Below, in pieces: positions 46,909 through 58,800 of a stretch of DNA of 64,000 nucleotides (its first letter is position 1; each line of letters opens with the position of its first letter). Location: positions 11,796,879-11,860,878 of the forward strand of contig NC_135551.1 of NCBI RefSeq assembly GCF_964340395.1, read 5' to 3'. The stretch is from Glandiceps talaboti. Taxonomy: Eukaryota; Hemichordata; Enteropneusta; Spengelidae. The translations under genes were made by a program, and so were the position numbers. The notes beneath the pieces were generated by a model. The model saw only the letters and a program-made list of their open reading frames with translations. It did no database searches and was not told the DNA's origin.

Positions 46909-48060
46909 TGTTTGATTTCACAGACAGGACATATCATTCACATAACTGAAACATATAGTCTGTTTGATTTCACAGACAGGACATATCATTCACATAACTG
47001 AAACATATAGTCTGTTTGATTTCACAGACAGGACATATCATTCACATAACTGAAACATATAGTATGTTTGATTTCACAGACAGGACATATCATTCACATA
47101 ACTGAAACATATTGTCTGTTTGATTTCACAGACAGGACATATTCACATAACTGAAACATATAGTATGTTTGATTTCACAGACAGGACACATCATTCACAT
47201 AACTGAAACATATAGTCTGTTTGATTTCACAGACAGGACATATCATTCACATAACTGAAACATATAGTATGTTTGATTTCACAGACAGTACATATCATTC
47301 ACATAACTAAAACATATAGTATGTTTGATTTCACAGACAGGACATATCATTCACATAACTAAAACATAGTATGTTTGATTTCACAGACAGGACATATCAT
47401 TCACATAAATGAAACATATAGTCTGTTTGATTTCACAGACAGGACATATCATTCACATAACTGAAACATATAGTATGTTTGATTTCACAGACAGGACATA
47501 TCATTCACATAACTAAAACATATAGTATGTTTGATTTCACAGACAGTACATATCATTCACATAACTAAAACATATAGTATGTTTGATATCACAGACAGTA
47601 CATATCATTCACATAACTAAAACATATAGTATGTTTGATTTCACAGACAGTACATATCATTCACATAACTGAAACATATAGTATGTTTGATATCACAGAC
47701 AGTACATATCATTCACATAACTGAAACATATAGTCTGTTTGATTTCACAGACAGGACATATCATTCACATAACTAAAACATATAGTCTGTTTGATTTCAC
47801 AGACAGGACATATCATTCACATAACTGAAACATATAGTATGTTTGATTTCACAGACAGGACATATCATTCACATAACTGAAACATATAGTATGTTTCATT
47901 TCACAGACAGTACATATCATTCACATAACTGAAACATATAGTATGTTTGATTTCACAGACAGGACATATCATTCACATAAATGAAACATATAGTCTGTTT
48001 CATTTCACAGACAGTACATATCATTCACATAACTGAAACATATTGTCTGTTTGATTTCAT
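46909..48060. repeat. 52-base minisatellite, about 22 copies
   Basis: Units TTTGATTTCACAGACAGGAC then ATATCATTCACATAACTGAA and ACATATAGTCTG have a 52-base period. Each unit contains a splice acceptor-like TTGATTTCACAG. Variants alternate GTCTG/GTATG and AGGAC/AGTAC. No linked exon could be confirmed. Confidence 0.95.
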
Positions 48061-48254
48061 CATAAACAGAACATTCTTGGAATGGTATAGCTGATTCAAC
48101 ATATTCTATATCACAACAAAGGCAGAATGGGATGAATTGATGTCACGGGAATTGTCAAGCAAGATTTCAAAATGAAAACAGGTAGGTACACTCTGCAAGG
48201 ACATTGTGATACTTCAAAATGGGTTTAAATCTACTCAAGCTGTAACTAGAATGT

Positions 48255-48349
48255 TTTTAGCACAACTGATCTGAGCTTCAGTAGTGCTATAGGCATGGTG
48301 TGGTGTCTGTCTGTCTGTCTGTCTGTCTGTAGATGTATGTATGTATATA

Positions 48350-48380
<31 letters not shown>

Positions 48381-48880
48381 GTGTGTAAGATTTAACTCCA
48401 AAACCACCAGACCGATTGACTTGTGAAATTTAGTAAGGATATTACTTGTGGTGTCTAGTTGGGAAATTGTTCAAAGTAAATGATTGCATCATTCTATTGG
48501 TTTGTGATTTGGGTATAAAATGTCATTTAAAAAATTAAACTAAAAAACTACAGGTTAGATTTGTCTGAAAACTTGGTGAGAACATTCCTAGAGGTGTGTA
48601 GAATAAGAATTGTTGATTACATTATGATACCATGAGTGACATGCAAATGAGGTATAAAAACATGTCTTTCTGGTCTAAAATCTTTAATTTCAAAAGTACT
48701 TGAATGATTTGGCAGACATTTTACAGGGATGTCTCTGGAAATGTCATGTTCAAGGGAATTGATTCCATGATGATCCCCTGAATGATATGCCGATAAGTGC
48801 TAAAAAACTGATGTTTTTGTGTCAGATTTCTCTCATGAATATTTAGCCAGATAGGGTTGTACAGAAATGTTATTGTTAAT
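48255..48880. repeat. Dispersed repeat with GTCT/TG microsatellite core
   Basis: Starts with AACTGATCTGAGCTTCAGTA and GTGCTATAGGCATGG, then GTCT and TG repeats at 48302-48386, then CCAAAACCACCAGACCGATT and 150-base family units. A shorter copy lies at 50645-50870 (TGAACTGAGGTTCAGTAGTA). 48880-49785 shows no gene. Confidence 0.7.
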
Positions 48881-49789
48881 CTCATTAAATCATTAAAACT
48901 TTTATGGGGTACTTAACAAAATGTAACAAGTGTGCACGTTAGTGGCACTTGAATTATCCCTCCTTGAGGTTGCTTGGAAAAATTAGCAAAGTTTTAACAC
49001 AAAGTGACCCAATGGCTCACATTAAAGTCTGTCAGTGAAGGAAAGGCAAGTGAATAAACATTCCAAAAAATGTATGCAGATATGCCTAGCATCAAGACCA
49101 CACCCATAGCAATAGTTAAATGATAGTTAAACCATCGTGTATATTGTAGATATAACATGGATGGGTAGGAATGGGAGAAAATCTTCAAGTAATGTATGCA
49201 AATATGTCTTGCAACAAGACCACATAATCATAGTAGAATTTAGAAAATTGAAGTTTTTTCTTTTATTACTGTACATACATTTATATCCACAACACGCACA
49301 TCTTCATCACAAGGACAATAGCTATACAATTACCAAGTTTTCTTTTTTTCTTTTATTTACACTGGACAAGAAACAATGGTTATTTTCATGTTCATGTTCA
49401 TACACATATACACATACATTTACATGTTATAAAGTGAGTCAATATTTTTCTGATGCAGGAAGAAATTCAGACATTCATGATGTTAAATTTTCAAAATATA
49501 TTTGACCAAAATAGTGCTGAAGCTATATAAATATTAGCAATCTCATCATATTGTTTACTTCCCATAGTTCCTTGTATCATTTTCCATTTGGTCTTTTCCT
49601 GGTCAAAGTTGCCAGTCTACTTTGGAGAGTACATGTGATACTAAGCTGGTTGAAATGAATTGTCTGGCTTTCCTACTTATGACATCACTGGATGTACATT
49701 TTCCCCCTTTGATGCTTCAGCTACCTCATTCAGGCATGAGAGAGTGCATTATATATAAGCATAAGGAATGCCTGGATATTTCAGGCTAG

Positions 49790-50243
49790 CCATTCCAGTA
49801 AATAGAGACATTTTTATAACCTCTGGGTTCTGGAGAGTCATTGCATGGCACCTACAATTATTTGGGATTTCAAAGAAACATCAAGTTGATCTTGTGCATT
49901 TACACGTATAGGGTATCTTTGCTATGAGACATTGCATCATGGGAGATAGCAGAAATACAATATTCATTGGTTGAACATTTGATATTCATGACAGCTGTTT
50001 CACACTGAAGTGTATAGCATTTTGTACTCATGAATATTCAGTGTTCAACCATTGAACAATCATGAATGTCTGCATGCTATCTCCCATGATGCAATAGCCT
50101 ATAGCAAAGATACCCTGTAAATGAGTGCACAACATCAACGTGATGTTTCTCTGAAATCTAAAATAATAGTCAGTGATGTAAAATCTTGAAATGACTCTCC
50201 AGAACCCATGTCTTATAAAATTGTCTCTATTTCCCGGAGTGGT
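49790..50243. mobile_element. Foldback element with arms of about 225 bases
   Basis: CCATTCCAGTAAATAGAGAC on the left is mirrored by TGTCTCTATTTCCCGG on the right; CATTGCATCATGGGAGATAG is mirrored by CTATCTCCCATGATGCAATA. Axis near 50016. Related scraps lie in LTN1 introns near 52965-53080 and 60995-61030. Open frames across the right arm are shadows. Confidence 0.85.
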
Positions 50244-51249
50244 GTCCCACTTTAAATGAAAAAATAAACCCTGTATAGTAGTTTTCATTATATATGTCAG
50301 TAAACTTTCTGCCTCCCATGCACACTGAGTCTGAGAACTAATCATGATTGACTGCTTACAATTCTGCATGTTATTCTGCAACTACACAATGCTTGATTGG
50401 AGGGATAATAGGTACATTTGTTGGAAATACAATGATATAATATTTATATTGATAAAGAACTTGACAGTTGAATTTATCACATATTTCTGGACTGTACCAA
50501 TAATAAGTTGTTTTGTTCTTCATGGCAACACATTTAAAAAATAACCACATTTCATTTCTAATAAAAGATGGAATAGAAATTCACAGTTTAGTATGATGTG
50601 GGAGGTAAGAAACCATTGGTCTAAGTGATAAAACTGATTTTTGGCACAAATGAACTGAGGTTCAGTAGTACATTGTAGTGCTATAGGCTTCGGTATATCA
50701 TTGTGTGTTTATGTGTGTGCGGATGTGTATGTAAGCGACTTAAAGTCAAAAACTGCCTGACTGATTGCCTTGGTATTTGGTGGAGACATTACTTAGGGCA
50801 TTTAGATGGAAAATTGTTGAAATGAAAATGATCACATCAGAGATATGTATTTTGGGTCAAATGTTTATATTTCTCGGTATGTGGATCTACGCAATCTTAG
50901 AAACCCATGTTATTTTACCCCTTGTAGCAGAATCACTGGTTCAGCCAGTAAACTGTCTATGACATATAAATACAGAAGTATTCAAATCCTCTACAGATGA
51001 GATGGTAAATATAATATGTACAATTTACATTACAATCCAGTGTAATAGGCCTACTACATAAAACTGGACTTTGTCTCCGTTGCCATGGAATCAGCCTATT
51101 GTATTGACATTAGTATGTGTGTTTAATAATCATAACATGACTAGAGGGTAAGCACAAGATGTCTTGGTTTCACATCCATGGTTTCACTTACAGCAATATA
51201 TACTCACATATGCAACTCTGGTTGTGGCACTTGACATAAGAATTTCAAC

Positions 51250-51440
51250 CCAAAGTCACAAAGCAACTACAAATGTACATGTATGCCATGATAGTTTGAC
51301 CTTTGACCCTTGTGAAACAACAATGAGTATAGCTAGATGCTAATTAGTCTTGGTCTTTCAACCAATCAAAAACCTGGTAAATCTCAGTTTTCAACTTGAG
51401 AGTAAATGAAACATGTAAATGTACTATCTGCAAAGTACTT
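51250..51440 (+). pseudogene. Duplicated, decayed piece of LTN1 exon 10 and its donor
   Basis: CAAAGTCACAAAGCAACTAC, CCATGATAGTTTGACC and GCTAATTAGTCTTGGTCTTT followed by CAACCAATCAAAAACCTGGT match 61300-61398 and continue into the following intron (TCAACTTGAGAGTAAATGA against TCAACTTGAAAGTAAATGA). The piece is genomic rather than processed because intron bases are included. It contains stops in the exon frame. It lies 10 kb upstream of the source in the same orientation. Confidence 0.75.
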
Positions 51441-51755
51441 CTGGGTTAAAACCATTTGATTGGTGGGGGTGGCAGGGCTAGAGGATTTGAACCCAACAAA
51501 TCAACCACCATGACTGTAAAAATGTTTTTGCTAAGTAGGTGAACAGCTGATTTTTTTTAAATATTTGCTTTAATTTGACTTTTCGTTGTGTTGCCTTACG
51601 TTGTGTCACGTCGTGTCACTTTTTATCTTTGAAATTGTACTTTCTCATAACAGAAGACATACATGATGAATGTAGTGTATTTCAAAAGTAAAAGCTAACA
51701 ATGAATGTAGCTTTTAATATTCAAAAAGTAGTTAGTAAAAGTAGGTTTTCTGGTG

Positions 51756-52060
51756 GTATTTTAACATGTAGAGGTACTAATAATATGAGGTAACATTTGA
51801 ATCAAAATACAAGAGAGCAGTGTAGGGGTGGGTACCCCTAGAAACTTTAAGAACTAAAAGATTGTTTTGTGGTGCTATTTAACATGTAGAGGTACTAATA
51901 ATATAAGGTAAAATTTTAATCAAAATACAAGAGAGCAGTGTAGGGGTGGGTACCCCTAGAAACTTTAAGAACTAAAAGATTGTTTTGTGGTGCTATTTTA
52001 ACATGAGGTAAAATTTTGATCAAAATACAAGAGAGCAGTGTAGGGGTGGGTACAGAGTAG
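51756..52060. repeat. 118-base tandem repeat, three units
   Basis: GTGTAGGGGTGGGTACCCCT recurs at about 51821 and 51939 (118 apart) and a third time 100 bases on, where an 18-base piece is deleted. Each unit has AACATGTAGAGGTACTAATA. The stretch from 52060 to 52520 has no exon I can see. Confidence 0.9.
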
Positions 52061-52523
52061 AGACTTCTCCACTGTCTATGATCAAAGGTACATCTGAAAT
52101 AAATCACCTAAATGAAAATACAAGGAAAACAAACTTGTTGACATTTATAATACTTTCAGGCCTTAATTATTAAATAATGAAGAAAGGTATGTGAATTTTA
52201 TCATCTGTGCATATTTTTATCATAGACCAAAACAAATTGTTTGATTCTGGTCACCCGGCCCAACCTTGTTTTTTACTGCTATTCTTGACTTTTTTTGTAG
52301 GTAATTTGAAAAAAAATCAACATTTTTAAAATAATGAGAAATTGTGAGATTTGAAGATGTCATTGCCTCATGTGATCAAAACAACATGGTAGAATACAGC
52401 GTACCTCACAATTTCATGCAGAAAGTGTGATTACATTGAAGAGAAGGCTCTATTGACCTCTCTTTAAACATGAAGAGAACATCTGAACAGATCCACAAAG
52501 ATAAAAATATATTATTAATAACA

Positions 52524-52524
<1 letters not shown>

Positions 52525-52579
<55 letters not shown>

Positions 52580-52580
52580 A

Positions 52581-52608
<28 letters not shown>
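52525..52608. repeat. TG dinucleotide microsatellite
   Basis: About 41 TG units with one CGTA interruption. It ends 87 bases before LTN1 exon 1 of this list. Confidence 0.95.
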
Positions 52609-52613
<5 letters not shown>

Positions 52614-52695
52614 AACCCTACATGTACCTACTCACCCTATTTTGAAATTGGGCATTATTGGAATATCACAATTTTTCTTTTTGCCTCATATTTAG

Positions 52696-52896
52696 CCTTC
52701 CAGTAGTGGGCGTGCTGCAGAGCTCCTTGCCAGAGATGGTGGTGGTGCTGTAGGATTTGTTGGATTTGGTAGTATGGCAGGTGATCTGGGTTATGTACCA
52801 ACACAAGGTGCTGATGATATCGATGTGTCTGTAGATGCAGATTTTAGAATGGTGATGAGAAAGATGACCAAGAAAGATGTCACCACAAAACTCAAA
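52696..52896 (+). CDS. LTN1: LTN1 exon 1 of this list (N-terminal domain)
   Basis: Acceptor CCTCATATTTAG, donor CTCAAA|GTAAGT, 67 codons in phase 0. Reads [50 protein letters not shown]. This is the most conserved listerin N-terminal stretch. Confidence 0.95.
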
Positions 52897-55800
52897 GTAA
52901 GTCAGAGATAAAATAATACAGGTGAATTAGAGTTCAAGGGGAATATGACTCCAGGAAATAAACTTTGGGTTCTGGAGGATCATTGCATGATTTTACATCA
53001 CATACATTATGCATGATTGCAGAGAAAAACTGAGTTGTTTCTCATTATTTGTTCAGTACAGTCCTTGAAATTAGTATGCATTGTCTTATGGGAGTTATAA
53101 CTGCTTAACATAGATATTCATTATGAAGAATCATACGACACTGGTAATCCAACCTTTGGTTTACTAAGATAGGCTCAAACTAAATATATTGTTCTTCAGT
53201 GTGGTAGATTACACAAGTGGAGGATTACAGTTCCTCTGTTGTGTGATTCTAATCACCCTGTGATCAATACACATAAGTGTAAACATTGGAAGTCCCAAAA
53301 CAGCACTGCAAGTTCATGGAACTCTAAATAGACTAGTTTTCAGAGACACCTCCCTACTGAGACTATAGTATAATTAAACCAACGTCCATTCAATAGCTTA
53401 TCACTGTTTTATCAACACGTTGCAACAATACATGTAGATTTAGTTTGTGTCTATCTTAGAAAATGAAAGGCTCAACTACCAGGGTAATATTATCTTCAGA
53501 TAAAACAAAACATGGGATGAGTTCATTGTAGCAATATGTATTCTATGATATCATAATCATGCTGTCATTTCATTTCAAACTGTGTACAATTTTAATTTGT
53601 TAGGCTACTCAAGAGTTTACAGCAATGTGTAAAGAAAAAGATGAAGATATTGTCAAAGGTATACTACCATACTGGCATCGACTTTATGCAAAGATAGCTA
53701 ATGTAAGTACTACTAGTTAATAAGTTATATTTGAAGTGCTTTGTTGTCAGTAAACCTGAATGTCATTCTCGTAAACCAGAGCTGTCATTTCTTCCAAAAA
53801 CTTCGAAATAACAAGACCTGTTCAGACAGCATGTTTTGGACGGTGTCGTAAAAGAGGCCATGGTTTGCGACGATGCTGAATGTATGTCTTTTTTAAGTGT
53901 TCACTTCCAATGTCATAGATATTTGGGTACTAAATATGAATGTGATTACAAGTGATTTCCTGTAAAGACCAGTAGGACTACCCCACGATGATTGAACGCT
54001 AGATGGTTTTGTTACAAAGTTGTCTAAGTTACTTAGTACTAGTTTGTCACCTAAGATCATATTGATACAAGTATACTATATAGTTAGAAGTAAGTCTGAC
54101 TGGACTTTTTTGATGACACATTAAGTTACCCTACACCAAGTGCATTGCCTAAACACTGCCACTAGAGGGCACTACTTATTTGAAAGGTGTATTATCATTG
54201 AGTTAATGGCAATATTTTATATTGATAGGACCATGATAGGAGAGTTCGGGAAGCCATCCAACAAGCCCATGAACAGGTTGCTGTCAAAGTCCGTCGTAAT
54301 TTAGCTCCACATCTGAAATATTTGATGGGTCCGTGGTTAGTAGGACAGTGTGATACGTATGGTCCTGCTGCTAGTGCTGCTAAGTCCGCCTTCAATGCTG
54401 CATTCCCACCTACCAAACAAACTGAAGCTATTGCCTACTGTAAAGAAGACATTTTAGCTGTAAGTTTGAAACTCTTTGTTTTGTTGTGAGATATATTCCT
54501 GACTGAAAACTGACAAAAGGGGGACTGAGTCAGAAACAGCTGACTGCCTTACAGTCTGTGATACCCCAATACACCATATTCCGGTTATAGGAAAGATAAA
54601 AGATTTCATGGTTTGGCCACTAGGAGTGCTGTTCACAAGTTGTTCGATGGCAGCTCAGATCACTAAATATTGGTTAGTGGTCTGAGATGGCAGGGAGTGA
54701 ATGCCAGCTTATTATAGCATAATGACAGCAGACACACACTACTGTAATACTCTGTTATGGACATTCAGAGTTCTTTCATACACATTTCATTCACTGCTAA
54801 GTGTCATGGCCACTGGTTGCATGAAGCACTGCTAGGGAGGGGTAAATTTAACATTGCACTTATGCACTACCACTCACTTTTGATCAACCTATAGAGAATT
54901 AATGTAATTGTTGTAAGGAAAATACATGTATAATGCATCCATTGATTGTTTTACTTTGATTCTATTGTTTTACTTTGCGTCTATTGTTTTACTTTGCTTC
55001 TATTGTTTTACTTTGATTCTATTGTTTTACTTTGATTGTATTGTTTTACTTTTGATTGTATTGTTTTACTTTGATTCTATTGTTTTACTTTGATTCTATT
55101 GTTTTACTTTGATTCTATTATTTTATTGCAGTACTTAAATGACAACCTGTTTAAACAAATACTGTCAACACTAAGTGATCCCAAGTAAGTGAATAGTCAA
55201 TACACTAACTAACATTCTGGTAAGAGGTTTATTTTACTTACCCCAGGTGATAAGATTCAATACATTTTGCAGAAATCTGATTGAACATATGACATTCAAT
55301 ATTGTATATCAGGAATCATAAATTTTAGGTTTATAGTTAATAAGTTAGGAGTTTAACACATTTTAATAAGTTAGTATGGTTAGGGGCAGTGTGCCCTCTA
55401 AGTCAGTTTGATGTGCCACTGTTGCACACAATTTCTAGTGTCACACCAAAATTTGGTGTTCCCCTATCTCTTACTATGTGGTGACTCACAAGAAATGCCA
55501 GTTTTTATCATTTTGATTCCCAACAACAAAATTTGGCTATCACTAGAGGGCACACTGGTTAGGGCTGTGAATAACTGTCAAAACAAATCAATAGTTTTTG
55601 ACCATTACTAATATTAGTGATGATGTGATTATTATTGAGGTAACAAAAAAGCAGAAATTGTCACATTCCTTCTGATAGTAATCATAATGAGAGCAAAGGG
55701 GTGGTTGGTAAAATATGGAAATTAGTCAGTAATATCAAGAAATGAGACTCATAAATCTGCCCAACGATGGAAATATACTTGTTAGAACAAAATATTTTAA

Positions 55801-58800
55801 AACAAATTCCTGAAAAAGTAGCCAGCAACATATTGCAGAGTAGGGGGTTGTGTTTGTTGGCTGTCAGCCCATATCGACATTCCTTGATCAGTCTGTTTTT
55901 CAGGATCACTCTTTTCTATAGCTCTAACAGATAACAGTTTTTTCACACCTAAATTGGAATACTAATCTGCATTATCACTAGGCCTGTAGTTTATCAGCAC
56001 CTGTTACAGTGCATAATAAAATATTATGTGTTTGATTGTTGCACAGATCAACACCACCAGAAGAAATGGAAGCCAAGTATAACCGAGTGATAACATCATC
56101 ACTGCTAGCATTCAGACATTTCCTCCTTGTCTTACCAAAACAAGAACATGAAAACCTACAAGAAACATACCGGGGCTTCCTTACAGAGCCAAAGTTGTGG
56201 AAGTATGCCAAGAACAAAGCACCACCAGTAAGACATTCTCTTTACATTGTCATATTTAAGCTAATAATGTAAGCCTTTCAAGTGATAAAATAGTGTAAGT
56301 AATGGTAAAGACAAACCAATTCAATACAAACAAGCTTTACTTGTGTGGATATGACTAAAGTACATAATTATACAATTATACCTGTAAGCTTTAACAAATT
56401 ATGATACCATGGTATTTAACTTGAAAGTAAACAGTGTCTTGTACAAAATACAACTAAAACATTGAGGGATCACCAAACAACTGTGCCTATCATACACATT
56501 TTATGTTCCCCAAGAACAATTTAGATAGATAAGAAACAGACTTCCCACAGACCACTCAATACAAATATAAACACATCATCCGACCCCTACTGATACCCAG
56601 ACACACACATTGTCCTTGGAACAAACAAGCTATTTAAAACCATCACATTGCAGGCTCAGATTTTGACACATACAAGTGTATTGATTCAAAGTTACAAGTG
56701 ATATGTGTGTGCACATACAGTGCCTACTTGGCAGGAGTGTGGTGTTGTTTATATTTGTAATGAGTGGTCTGTGGGAAGCCTGTTTCTTATCTATCTTATA
56801 GTTCTTTGGGAACATAAAATGTGTATGATATGCACAGGTAATCCCTCGATGTTTTAGTTTTAATTTCATGCTGACACCTCCATTGTACTTCATACCATAG
56901 AGACCAAAGAGATCGATGAAACCAAGAAAATTTGAGGGGATTTACTAGCACAAACTACAATGGAAAGATACACTACAAACCGTTCTAATAGCTACCAGAT
57001 ACCAAACTGTAGTTATGTTCAAAAACTCGTTCTTCCCATGAACAATAATAGACTGGAACAATCTTGAAGATAGCGTAGTTAAAGCTGGATGTGTTGTATG
57101 ATGCCTTCAAGACATCCATCCAGAATGATTAAGATAAGAGCCCTCTCTTTCCCTTGATTATATACCAGTTGTGTGGTCATTTGATGTATTTATACAGATA
57201 CGGATACATATATATAGGATTTGTTCTGACTCTGATACACATTTTTGCATTTGACATATTTTCTTATTCCAGATCAGGGGAGCATTTTTCTCTGTCATTT
57301 CAGCAATGTGCCAGGCAATACCTCAAGTGGTTGATAATTATGCATGCAAACTTTGTCCAGCTGTTCTTGGTAATATTGATGACACAGATCCAGCTGTTTG
57401 TCAAACTCTTTGGGAGGCAGTGTTGTATGTAGTTTCCTCCATCACTGTAAGTTGTCATGCATAGACCTATCCAAATAAACACTGCCCTCATGTGGTAGTG
57501 TTGTTATTTCCTCATTGACAGTATTTAATAGACCTATCCAAATAAATGTGATAGTGTAGCAATTGCTAGTACCATCAAGGTAAGCTGTTGTAAATAGACC
57601 TATCCACATAAACACTGCCCTCATGTGATAGTGTAGCAATTGTTACCATTATGGTAATCTGTTGTGAATAGACCTATTCAAATTAAAACTGCCGTCATGT
57701 GATACAGTGTAATGGTTTTGTCCATCACTGTAAGCTGTTGTAAATAGACCTTACCAAATAAACACTGCCCTCATGTGATACAGTGTACATGTACATGTAG
57801 TATTCTATGGTTAATTCTGAAAAAATCCAAGTAAAATGTGCTTTATCTAGCTGGAAATAGGAAAACAGCATATTACACATATAAAAACAATGAAACAAGT
57901 TCACACTTCAAGACTAACTTCCATGTTATGTTTTATCACCTCAGGATTGTTGGAAACACATCAACACAAGGAAAGCCTTCCTATCAAAACTGTGGGTAAT
58001 ATTCCGTAATGCTGGTAATGGTTCCGCCACTGTCATCTATCCCAACTTACTACCACTACTTAGTAAAATACCAGTAGATGTCATTGGACAGGGAATAGGA
58101 TTTTATAATGAATTCTTTACCAACATGAAAACAGGGTAAGTTATTTACAACTTTATTTTGGTTCATTTATATGCAAAGAAAAAGAAGTCAATAGAGAAAA
58201 CATGAGAACGTAGTCACCTAAAGGTAGAGATATTACAGTAATTACTGAGGGCATTATGGCTAGCAATAGGTTCATATACAGATGCTGTTTATGTGGTCTC
58301 TATAACATCTGATTGGTTGTAGTGTTGATGTACAGAGCCGTTGTGATAAGTAGTGCATTTTATATGAAATGAACACCTCTTGGCTGGTACATTTCAGACG
58401 GTGCCGTACAGAGATCTGTGGTTCATGACATTGTAACAGCTGCTTGATTATGTTCACTTCATCAGCCCCCATGTTAAGTTTTGTTGCTTGGATCCTTGCA
58501 AAAATTGAGACTGTTTGAATTGGGTTAACTTTGGATATTTGGATTGTATGTGTATGGAGCTACACTGTATGTATACAGCGACACTGTATTATGCACTCAT
58601 TGCGTACAGGTATGCAATCCAATATTGCAGTGTAGTGTAGTGCAGTGCAGACACCTAGTATGTGCACTTAATCATTGGTACATACTTGCATTCACTTTAA
58701 ATTTGTATCTCATTTGTTTTTCTCTATTTAGGTTGACAACTGACAGAGTTCACAGCAGTAGTAGTGAATGTGGAGCTGTGATCACAGCATTCATGGAGTG

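Noticed and set aside
48083-48183. Exon between the 52-base array and a GTAGGTAC donor
   Set aside because: All three frames contain stops; only a non-coding exon would be possible.
49158-49190. Start-codon exon of LTN1 (ATGGGTAGGAATGGGAG..)
   Set aside because: Phase and a weak GTATGC donor would allow it, but the peptide does not resemble listerin N-termini and the stretch is part of a local duplication with 49060-49120.
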